Assembly: GCF_018531495.1 (NCBI RefSeq)
Contig: NZ_JAHDTI010000010.1
Coordinates: 310,001 to 374,000, forward strand
DNA from: Nonomuraea sediminis
GTDB lineage: Bacteria; Actinomycetota; Actinomycetes; Streptosporangiales; Streptosporangiaceae
Direction: 5' to 3'
DNA length: 64,000 nucleotides
Of the stretch, positions 32,040-39,512 are shown one piece after another; position 1 is the stretch's first letter; every line of letters begins with the position of its first letter. The position numbers and the translations under genes were made by a program. The notes under the pieces are model-generated. The model saw only the letters and a list, made by a program, of their open reading frames with translations. It had not been told where the DNA came from and searched no databases.

Positions 32040-33101
32040 ATGCCAGACCAAGGACTGACCACCGACCTCGCCGTCCGCCTGCGCGGGTTGCGGAAGAGCT
32101 TCGGCAACGTGCACGCGGTGACGGGGGTGGACCTCGACATCGCTGACGGCGAGTTCTTCGCGATGCTCGGGCCGTCCGGCTCCGGCAAGACCACCGTGCT
32201 GCGGATGATCGCGGGTTTCGAGTCACCCAGCGACGGCGCCGTCGAGCTCGGCGGGCGGGACGTCACCCGGCTCGCGCCGTTCGAGCGGGACGTCAACACG
32301 GTCTTCCAGGACTACGCCCTGTTCCCGCACATGTCCGTGCAGGAGAACGTCGAGTACGGCCTGCGGGTGAAGCGGGTGGCCAAGCACGAGCGGCGCGAGC
32401 GGGCGATGGAGGCGTTGAAGTCCGTCCGCCTGGAGGGCTTCGGCGGGCGCCGCCCCGCCCAGCTGTCCGGCGGACAGCGCCAGCGGGTCGCGCTCGCCCG
32501 CGCCCTGGTCAACCGGCCGCGAGTGCTGCTGCTCGACGAGCCGCTCGGCGCGCTCGACCTCAAGCTGCGCGAGGAGATGCAGGTCGAGCTGAAGGCGATC
32601 CAGCGCGAGGTCGGCATCACGTTCCTGTTCGTCACCCACGACCAGGAGGAGGCGCTCACCATGAGCGACCGGGTCGCGGTGTTCAACGAGGGCAGGATCG
32701 AGCAGGTCGGCACCCCCGCCGAGATCTACGAACGGCCCGCGACGGCGTTCGTGGCCGCCTTCGTCGGCACCTCCAACCTCATCTCGGGCCCGGCCGCGCA
32801 GGTCGTGCTCGGCAAGCAGGGCACGTTCAGCGTCCGGCCGGAGAAGCTCAGGGTGGTCGCCGCCGACGGCGGCCAGGGAGCCGACCTCACGCCCGACGAG
32901 CACAGCGCCGCGGGCACCGTCTCCGAGGTCGTGTACGCGGGCCCCGCGACCCGGTTCGTCGTCGACCTCGACGCGGGCGGCCGCCTCATCGCCCTCCAGC
33001 AGAACCTGGAGGTCTCCTCCATGGACGTGATGGCCATGCGCGGCAACCGGGTGCGGCTGGTCTGGCACCGCCGCCACGAGTTCGCGATCGAAACAGCATG
33101 A
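32040..33101 (+). CDS. ABC transporter ATPase, spermidine/putrescine type
   Basis: A 353-residue importer ATPase of the PotA type. Walker A GPSGSGKTT, Q-loop FQDYALFPHM, signature LSGGQRQRVALARAL, Walker B LLLDEPLGALD and the H-loop VTHDQEEA are all present, followed by a TOBE-type regulatory domain from about residue 270. ATG 32040 (MPDQGL) is preferred over ATG 32028 because the promoter spacing suggests a leaderless start there. It energises the permease pair encoded downstream. Its stop TGA at 33099-33101 is very close to the binding-protein gene. Confidence 0.93.
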   Translation: MPDQGLTTDLAVRLRGLRKSFGNVHAVTGVDLDIADGEFFAMLGPSGSGKTTVLRMIAGFESPSDGAVELGGRDVTRLAPFERDVNTVFQDYALFPHMSVQENVEYGLRVKRVAKHERRERAMEALKSVRLEGFGGRRPAQLSGGQRQRVALARALVNRPRVLLLDEPLGALDLKLREEMQVELKAIQREVGITFLFVTHDQEEALTMSDRVAVFNEGRIEQVGTPAEIYERPATAFVAAFVGTSNLISGPAAQVVLGKQGTFSVRPEKLRVVAADGGQGADLTPDEHSAAGTVSEVVYAGPATRFVVDLDAGGRLIALQQNLEVSSMDVMAMRGNRVRLVWHRRHEFAIETA

Positions 33102-33121
33102 ACCTGAGAAAGAGAGACAGC

Positions 33122-34330
33122 ATGCGGTCCACACTCGTCAAGCGCGCCCTGGTCGCCACGGCGGCGCTGGCGTTCGCCACCGCCTGCGGAGGCGGCACCA
33201 CGAGCGGCACGGCCAAGGCACCCGGCCAGAGCGGTTTCACCCCGCCCAAGCTGGAGGCGCCGAAGTCGCTCGGCGCCGGCGAGGGCCAGGTCAACCTGGT
33301 CGCCTGGGCCGGTTACGCCGAGGACGGCTCCAACGACCCCAAGGTCGACTGGGTGCACCCCTTCGAGAAGGCGACCGGCTGCAAGGTCAACACCAAGACC
33401 GCCGGCACCTCGGACGAGATGGTCAACCTGATGAAGACCGGCGAGTACGACGCCGTGTCGGCCTCCGGCGACGCCTCCCTGCGCCTGATCGCCTCCGGCA
33501 CGGTCGCGCCGGTCAACACCGACCTCGTCCCTAACTACAAGGACGTGTTCGACGGCCTCAAGCTCAAGCCGTGGAACTCCGTCAACGGCGTCGCCTACGG
33601 CGTGCCGCACGGCCGGGGCGCGAACCTGCTGATGTGGCGGACCGACAAGGTGACCCAGGCCCCCGACTCGTGGGGCGCGGTCTTCGACCCTGCCTCGCCG
33701 TACAAGGGGAAGGTGACCGCCTACGACTCGCCGATCTACATCGCGGACGCGGCCCTGTACCTGATGTCGGCCAAGCCCGAGCTCGGCATCAAGAACCCGT
33801 ACGCGCTGGACGACAAGCAGTTCCAGGCGGCCGTCGACCTGCTGAAGCAGCAGAAGCAGCTGGTCGGTGAGTACTGGTCCGACTACACCAAGGAGATCCA
33901 GTCCTTCAAGAGCGGCGACACGCTCCTCGGCACCACCTGGCAGGTCATCGCCAACCTGGCCAAGTCGGAGAAGGCCCCGGTCGAGGTGACCCTGCCGAAG
34001 GAGGGCGCGACCGGCTGGTCGGACACCTGGATGGTGGCGGCCAAGGCACAGCACCCGAACTGCGCGTACAAGTGGCTCGACTGGATCGTCTCCCCGTCGG
34101 CGAACGCCCAGGTGGCCGAGTGGTTCGGCGAGGCTCCCGCCAACGCCAAGGCGTGCGCGCAGACCGCGGACAAGACGTTCTGCGACACCTTCCACGCCAC
34201 GGACGAGAGCTACTTCTCCAAGGTCCACTTCTGGACCACGCCGATCGCCCAGTGCCTCGACGGCCGCACGGACGTCAAGTGCACGGACTATTCGGCATGG
34301 ACGCGCGCCTGGACCGAGATCAAGGGCTGA
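33122..34330 (+). CDS. Spermidine/putrescine-type substrate-binding lipoprotein
   Basis: A 402-residue binding protein. The signal peptide ends in a lipobox-like LAFATAC, so the mature protein is lipid-anchored through Cys. The VNLVAWAGYAEDGSNDPKVDWVHPFEKATGCKV opening and the YDAVSASGDASLRLIASG block fit the PotD/PotF family of polyamine-type binders. A related gamma-aminobutyrate or other amine substrate is possible. ATG 33122 with GAGAAAGAGAG upstream is preferred; ATG 33098, overlapping the ATPase stop, is an alternative. It is the second gene of the four-gene importer operon. Confidence 0.88.
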   Translation: MRSTLVKRALVATAALAFATACGGGTTSGTAKAPGQSGFTPPKLEAPKSLGAGEGQVNLVAWAGYAEDGSNDPKVDWVHPFEKATGCKVNTKTAGTSDEMVNLMKTGEYDAVSASGDASLRLIASGTVAPVNTDLVPNYKDVFDGLKLKPWNSVNGVAYGVPHGRGANLLMWRTDKVTQAPDSWGAVFDPASPYKGKVTAYDSPIYIADAALYLMSAKPELGIKNPYALDDKQFQAAVDLLKQQKQLVGEYWSDYTKEIQSFKSGDTLLGTTWQVIANLAKSEKAPVEVTLPKEGATGWSDTWMVAAKAQHPNCAYKWLDWIVSPSANAQVAEWFGEAPANAKACAQTADKTFCDTFHATDESYFSKVHFWTTPIAQCLDGRTDVKCTDYSAWTRAWTEIKG

Positions 34331-34339
34331 TCCGGGCCG

Positions 34340-35209
34340 ATGACCACGACTTCGGTTGCCGCCGTCAGGACGGGGCCTCGGCACCGCCTGGCGGCGCTCC
34401 TGCACCGGCGCGCGGGCGTGCGGCTCTCGCTGCTGCTGTCCGCGCCGCTCGCCTGGCTGGGGCTGGCCTACCTGGGAGCGCTCGCGGCGCTCTTCGTGAC
34501 CGCGTTCTGGACGACCGACACCTTCACCGGTGACCTCGTCAGGACCTTCACCTGGGCCAACTTCCAGGACCTGGTCAGCAGCGAGATCTACCGGACGATC
34601 ACGCTGCGCTCGCTCGGCGTGGCGGTCGCGGTGACCCTCATCGACCTGGTCGTCGCCTTCCCGATGGCGTTCGCGATGGCCAAGCTCGCCTCGCCCAGGG
34701 CCCAGCGCTGGCTGGTCATCATGGTGCTCACCCCGCTGTGGGCCTCCTACCTGGTCAAGGCGTACGCCTGGCGGGTGATGCTGTCGTCGGACGGCATCCT
34801 GGGCTGGGGATACGGCCTGACCGCCACCATCGCCACGCTGTCCTACCTGTGGCTGCCGTACATGATCCTGCCGATCTACGCGGGCCTCGAGCGGCTGCCG
34901 AACTCGCTGCTCGACGCGGCCGGCGACCTCGGCGCGCGGGGCTGGCGGACGTTCCGTACGGTCGTCTGGCCGCTCAGCTTCCCCGCCGTCGTGGCCGGGT
35001 CGATCTTCACGTTCTCGCTGTCGCTCGGCGACTACATCACCGTGAAGATCGTCGGGGGCAAGTCCCAGCTCATCGGCAACGTCGTCTACGACAACATCGG
35101 CGCCGCCAACAACCTGCCCTTCGCCGCCGCCGTCGCGACCGTACCGGTCGTGATCATGCTGGTCTACCTGGCGGCGGTCCGCCGTACGGGAGCTCTGGAG
35201 AACCTGTGA
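34340..35209 (+). CDS. ABC permease, PotB type
   Basis: A 289-residue permease with six membrane helices. The coupling EAA-like loop is LLDAAGDLGARGWRTFRTVVWPLSFPAVVAG near residue 190. The LTPLWASYLVKAYAWRVMLSSDGILG segment is typical of PotB/PotH. It pairs with the next permease to form the channel served by the ATPase and lipoprotein of this operon. It begins ten bases after the lipoprotein gene and its stop overlaps the GTG of the next gene. Confidence 0.93.
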   Translation: MTTTSVAAVRTGPRHRLAALLHRRAGVRLSLLLSAPLAWLGLAYLGALAALFVTAFWTTDTFTGDLVRTFTWANFQDLVSSEIYRTITLRSLGVAVAVTLIDLVVAFPMAFAMAKLASPRAQRWLVIMVLTPLWASYLVKAYAWRVMLSSDGILGWGYGLTATIATLSYLWLPYMILPIYAGLERLPNSLLDAAGDLGARGWRTFRTVVWPLSFPAVVAGSIFTFSLSLGDYITVKIVGGKSQLIGNVVYDNIGAANNLPFAAAVATVPVVIMLVYLAAVRRTGALENL

Positions 35210-35997
35210 ACTTCTCTCGTACGGCTCGCGCCATGCTGTGGGCGGCGCTGGCGGGCGGCCTCGGCGTCATCTACCTGCCCCTGGCCGTCGTCGTGCTCAA
35301 CTCGTTCAACTCCGACAGGACCTTCGGCTGGCCGCCGCCGAGCTTCACCTTCCGCTGGTGGAGCGCGGCGTGGAGCTCCTCTGGGGTGCGTGACGCGCTG
35401 TGGGTCTCGGTGCAGGCCGGGCTCGGCGCGACCACCATCGCGCTGCTGCTCGGGACGATGGCGGCCTTCGCCGTGCAGCGTTACCGGTTCTTCGGCAGGG
35501 ACCAGGTCTCCCTGCTGATCGTGCTGCCGATCGCGCTGCCGGGCATCGTCACCGGCATCGCGCTCAGCAACACCTTCCACTCCGTGCTGGGCCTGCCGCT
35601 CGGCCTGTTCACCGTGATCGTGGGCCACGCCACGTTCTGCGTGGTGACGGTCTACAACAACGTGCTGGCCCGGCTGCGGCGGATGGGGACGAACGTGGAG
35701 GAGGCCTCGGCCGACCTGGGGGCGGACACGTTCACCACGTTCCGGCACGTGACGTTCCCGATGATGCGCTCGGCGCTGCTCGCCGGTGGCCTGCTGGCGT
35801 TCGCGCTGTCCTTCGACGAGATCATCGTGACGACGTTCACCGCGGGCGCGGGGGTCAGGACCCTGCCCATCTGGATCTTCGAGAACCTGTTCCGCCCCAA
35901 CCAGGCACCCGTGGTCAACGTGGTCGCGGCGGCGCTGATCCTGCTGTCCGTGGTCCCGATCTACCTGGCCCAGCGACTGTCGGGCGAACCGCGCTGA
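35206..35997 (+). CDS. ABC permease, PotC type
   Basis: A 263-residue permease with six helices. The coupling loop is VEEASADLGADTFTTFRHVTFPMMRSALLAG. The YLPLAVVVLNSFNSDRTFGWPPPSFTFRWW opening is characteristic of PotC/PotI. GTG 35206 overlaps the PotB-type stop by four bases, so the two permeases are translationally coupled. This is the last gene of the operon; it ends 24 bases from the convergent fxsA stop. Confidence 0.93.
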   Translation: MNFSRTARAMLWAALAGGLGVIYLPLAVVVLNSFNSDRTFGWPPPSFTFRWWSAAWSSSGVRDALWVSVQAGLGATTIALLLGTMAAFAVQRYRFFGRDQVSLLIVLPIALPGIVTGIALSNTFHSVLGLPLGLFTVIVGHATFCVVTVYNNVLARLRRMGTNVEEASADLGADTFTTFRHVTFPMMRSALLAGGLLAFALSFDEIIVTTFTAGAGVRTLPIWIFENLFRPNQAPVVNVVAAALILLSVVPIYLAQRLSGEPR

Positions 35998-36021
35998 GCG
36001 ACGCGCCCGCCGTACAGGAGG

Positions 36022-36540
36022 TCAGCGGTTGGGGTCGCGAGGGATGACCTGGCCCGTGATGGGCGTGTCCTGGTCGTCGCGGATCACCTCGCCGTGCACG
36101 ACCTGGCCGTCCGGCTCCGCGCGGCCCTGGAAGGGGTCGGCGAACATGCCGGCGTAGGGCGAGGACGCGGCCAGGCGCCTGACGCGCCGGTCGAAGAACC
36201 AGGCGCCCAGGCGGCGCATGAGCGGCCGGGTGAACGGCAGGACGCAGGCGAAGCCGGCGATGTCGGTGAGGAAACCGGGAGTCAGCAGGAGCGCGCCGCC
36301 GACCAGGATCAGGCCGCCGTCGGCCAGTTCCCTGTCGGGCATCCGCCCGGACTGCAGCGCCTCCTGCAGCGCCCGCCAAGCCCGGCGGCCCTCACGCCGC
36401 ACCAGCCACGCCCCGAGCAGGCTGTCGGCGATCAGCAACGCCACTGTGGTCCAGCCGCCGATGACCGAGCCGACCTGGATCAGGACCCAGATCTCCAGCA
36501 CAGGCACGACGAGGAAGGCCAGGAAGAGCAGCACCCGCAT
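36022..36540 (-). CDS. fxsA: FxsA-family membrane protein
   Basis: A 172-residue FxsA protein. VLLFLAFLVVPVLEIWVLIQVGSVIGGWTTVALLIADSLLGAWLVRREG is the family signature, and GGALLLTPGFLTDIAGFACVLPFTRP is the third and fourth membrane segment. In E. coli FxsA affects exclusion of phage T7 by F plasmid; the normal role is unknown. In Streptomyces fxsA lies next to rbpA and follows ppm1, as I recall; here it follows ppm1 (63-base gap) but rbpA is about 15 kb away. Confidence 0.9.
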   Translation of the reverse strand: MRVLLFLAFLVVPVLEIWVLIQVGSVIGGWTTVALLIADSLLGAWLVRREGRRAWRALQEALQSGRMPDRELADGGLILVGGALLLTPGFLTDIAGFACVLPFTRPLMRRLGAWFFDRRVRRLAASSPYAGMFADPFQGRAEPDGQVVHGEVIRDDQDTPITGQVIPRDPNR

Positions 36541-36603
36541 CGTTTCTCATCTCCCACAAGCATGTCTACGCATGGGTCAACGCCCGCGGAGCCCGATGCG
36601 TTC

Positions 36604-37341
36604 CTAATGCCGCCGTAGTCGTCGCGGCAAACCTGTGAGCCCCCACAGGGTGACCCGCCACAGCGCCTCGGACACCACCCGCCCGCTCATCTTGCTGGAG
36701 CCGATGGTCCGCTCGACGAAGGTGATCGGTACCTCGGTCACGCGCAGCCCGTCGCGCGCCGTGCGCAGGGTCAGGTCGACCTGGAAGCAGTAGCCCTGCG
36801 AATCCACGTCCGACAGCCCGATCTTCTCCAGCGTGGCCGCCCGGTAGGCGCGGAAACCGGCGGTGGCGTCGCGCACGGGCAGCCCGAGCATGAGCCGCAC
36901 GTAGACGTTGGCGCCGCGGGACAGGAACTCGCGCCTGGCCGGCCAGTCGACCACCTTGCCGCCCGGCACCCAGCGCGAGCCGATGGCCAGGTCGGCGCCG
37001 TCGGCGACCGCCTCGAGCAGCTTGGGCAGCTCCTCGGGCTGGTGCGAGCCGTCGGCGTCCATCTCGACCAGCACGTCGTAGCCCTCGGCCAGCCCCCACC
37101 GGAACCCGGCGATGTAGGCGGCGCCCAGCCCCTGCTTGCCGGGCCGGTGCAGCACGTGGATGTGGTCGTCGGCGGCGGCCAGCTCGTCGGCGACCGCCCC
37201 CGTGCCGTCGGGGCTGTTGTCGTCGGCGACCAGCAGGTGCGCCTCGGGCACGGCGGCGCGGATCCGTTCGGCGATCAACGGCAGGTTGTCGCGCTCGTTG
37301 TAGGTCGGAACCACCACGAGTACCCGGCCGGTCGTCTCCAT
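36604..37341 (-). CDS. ppm1: Polyprenol monophosphomannose synthase
   Basis: A 245-residue GT2 glycosyltransferase. It transfers mannose from GDP-mannose to polyprenyl phosphate, giving the donor for protein O-mannosylation and lipoglycans. VVVPTYNERDNLPLI, LLVADDNSPDGTG and VEMDADGSHQPEELPKLL (the DXD-type metal site) are diagnostic, and IGSRWVPGGKVVDWP is the acceptor loop. It starts two bases after the lnt stop. In mycobacteria the two are fused in one protein (Ppm1); here they are separate but coupled. Confidence 0.93.
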   Translation of the reverse strand: METTGRVLVVVPTYNERDNLPLIAERIRAAVPEAHLLVADDNSPDGTGAVADELAAADDHIHVLHRPGKQGLGAAYIAGFRWGLAEGYDVLVEMDADGSHQPEELPKLLEAVADGADLAIGSRWVPGGKVVDWPARREFLSRGANVYVRLMLGLPVRDATAGFRAYRAATLEKIGLSDVDSQGYCFQVDLTLRTARDGLRVTEVPITFVERTIGSSKMSGRVVSEALWRVTLWGLTGLPRRLRRH

Positions 37342-37343
37342 GC

Positions 37344-38975
37344 TCAGTCAGTCCTCATCCGGTCGTCCCCCACCCCGCCGGCAGGGCGCCGACCGCGCCG
37401 CCAGGCGTAACCGGCGGCCACCACACCCAGCAGCGCCAGCGCCCACTCCGGCCACGGGCCCAGCCTGGTGGCGATCGTCGTCTGCGTGCGCACGGGAACC
37501 TTGACCACGTTCATGTCGGCGACCCGCTCGCGCGTCTGCCAGGCGACCTTGCCCTCCGGCGTCACGTAGGCCGAGATGCCGGTCGTGGCGGCGGTCACCA
37601 CGGCGCGGTTGTGCTCGACGGCGCGCAGCTGCGACATGGCCAGCTGCTGCGGCGGCAGGTTCGACAGCGCGTAGCTGGCGTTGTTGGTCTGCACCACCAG
37701 CGGCGTGCCCCCGGCCTTCACCGTCTCGCGCACGGTCGCGTCGTAGGCCACCTCGTAGCAGTTCACCGCGCCGATCGTGACCGGCCCCATGCGCAGGTTG
37801 CCCGGCTTGTCGCCCGGCACCGACTGCCGGCCGACCAGGTTGGCCCGCTCCCAGAACTTGAGCACGAGGTCCTTGAACGGGGTGTACTCCCCGAAAGGCA
37901 CGAGGTTCTGCTTGTCGTAGTACGCGCCGGGCCCGGTCTTCGGGTCCCACACCAGGCTGCGGGTGGCGCGGTTGGCGTCGCCGATCGCCACCACGGCGCC
38001 GACCAGCGTGGGCACGCCGACCTGCTTGACCGACTGGTCGATCGTGGCGCGCGCGAACTCGTCCCGGTAGGGGTCGATGTCGGTGGAGTTCTCCGGCAGC
38101 ACGACCAGGTCGGGTGCGATGAACTTGCCATCCTGTACGGCTTGCGCCAGCCGTTCGGTCTCCTTGGCGTGGTTCTTCAGCACGACGGCGGGTTCGTCGC
38201 CAAAGGCGTACATGCCCTTGCCCGGCACGTTCCCCTGGACGATGCCCACGTTGACCGTCCTGCTCTCGCCGCCGGGCCTGGGGATGGCCACGGTGAGAAC
38301 GGGTACGGCCAGCGCCACGGCGACCGGCACCGCCTTCCTGGCGAGCCCCGCCTCCCGCTGGAGCACCGCGCAGGCCAGCAGGGCACCGCACAGCACGACC
38401 GCGAAGGAGACCAGCGGCGCCCCGCCCAGCGCGGCGTACTCGGTGAACAGCGACTGGCCCTGGCTGAAGGCCAGCCGCGCCCACGGGAAGCCGCCGATGG
38501 GGACCAGGCTGCGCGCCCACTCCATCGCCACCCACAGGCAGGCGAACCACAGCGGCCACCACCGCAGCCTGAACACCAGCGCCGCCAGCGCCGCCATCGC
38601 GGCGTAGAACAGGCTCTCGACGCCGACCAGCATGACCCACACGTCGTCGCCGATGGAGCGCACCCAGGCCAGCGTCGGCGTCAGGAACACCACGGCGGCC
38701 ACGTATCCCAGCCAGGCGGCCCTGCGCGGGCGCGTGCCGTACAGCGAGCCCGCGATCAGCGTGATCCCCAGCGGCGCGCACACCCACCACCCGAGCGGCG
38801 GGAAGGCCAGGTAGAGCACCACCCCGCCGACGGCGGCGGCCAGCACCCGCAGCGCGAGCACCCACCGCCCCTGGCCGGGAGATGCGCCGTTCTCGGCAGC
38901 GGTGGCGGAGTCCGAGGGCGTGCTTGTGGCGAGTGGGTCGGGGGTGGGCGATAGGCCCGTCTTGTCCTGCACCAC
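37344..38975 (-). CDS. lnt: Apolipoprotein N-acyltransferase
   Basis: A 543-residue Lnt, which adds the third acyl chain to lipoproteins at the membrane. About eight helices precede and follow a nitrilase domain. The catalytic Glu is in VLPENSTD, the Lys in YDKQNLVPFGEYTP and the Cys in GAVNCYEVAYD. GTG 38975 has GAGGAG eight bases upstream; a GTG at 39002 lies before that ribosome site and is less likely. Several lipoproteins in the window are potential substrates. ppm1 and fxsA follow on the same strand. Confidence 0.93.
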   Translation of the reverse strand: MVQDKTGLSPTPDPLATSTPSDSATAAENGASPGQGRWVLALRVLAAAVGGVVLYLAFPPLGWWVCAPLGITLIAGSLYGTRPRRAAWLGYVAAVVFLTPTLAWVRSIGDDVWVMLVGVESLFYAAMAALAALVFRLRWWPLWFACLWVAMEWARSLVPIGGFPWARLAFSQGQSLFTEYAALGGAPLVSFAVVLCGALLACAVLQREAGLARKAVPVAVALAVPVLTVAIPRPGGESRTVNVGIVQGNVPGKGMYAFGDEPAVVLKNHAKETERLAQAVQDGKFIAPDLVVLPENSTDIDPYRDEFARATIDQSVKQVGVPTLVGAVVAIGDANRATRSLVWDPKTGPGAYYDKQNLVPFGEYTPFKDLVLKFWERANLVGRQSVPGDKPGNLRMGPVTIGAVNCYEVAYDATVRETVKAGGTPLVVQTNNASYALSNLPPQQLAMSQLRAVEHNRAVVTAATTGISAYVTPEGKVAWQTRERVADMNVVKVPVRTQTTIATRLGPWPEWALALLGVVAAGYAWRRGRRPAGGVGDDRMRTD

Positions 38976-39002
38976 GCCGGGGTCTCCTCGCGAGTCGCGC
39001 AC

Positions 39003-39512
39003 CGTCTCACGGCAACGCTACCGCCCCGCGGCCCCAGTCCGGACAGGCGACGACCGCCCGCAGGCAAAGATCGCGACACCGGCAGGGTGGCCTCGCGGCT
39101 GACGGTAGCCGCGCGACCACCCGGCGCTTGTTGGTGGTCCTCCCACGGGAGCGGGAAGAGGGCCCGGAAACCCTTCGGACCGGACCCGTCTCGTCGGCGG
39201 CGAGCGCGGAATTCCGTTGTCTACTGGGCTCCCGGGCCCGTCCCGGGTCCAACCCCCCGCCCGGTTGGGGTGCCCCGACTCGACGGACCGACGGCCCTGC
39301 ACCTGGCTGTGTGGACAGGACCCGTCTACAAGAAAACGGGCAATGTCACGGACGCAGGATCCGACGATGTCAGAGACGGCCAACCGGCCAAGTCCCGTGC
39401 TGGACTGCGCAGCAAACTACCGACTCCAACTCAGATGTCAACCGTGTCCCGATCAGCGGAAACATCAAGTTTCCGCAGGTGGGACATGCGCGACCTATTG
39501 GATCAATGCCCA
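39003..39512. other. Long non-coding leader between helR and lnt
   Basis: No convincing gene lies in these 510 bases. On the minus strand TTGACA (39441-39436) and TAGTTT (39419-39414) are 16 bases apart and would start a transcript about 430 bases before lnt. A perfect hairpin, GCGGAAAC and GTTTCCGC around ATCAA, occupies 39456-39476, just downstream of the helR stop, and is a candidate terminator for helR. Other short self-complementary GC-rich stretches occur around 39225-39245. A regulatory leader RNA is possible. Confidence 0.5.

Noticed and set aside
39018..39383. A 121-codon minus-strand frame upstream of lnt
   Set aside because: TTG start without a ribosome site, unrecognised low-complexity translation; treated as leader DNA.
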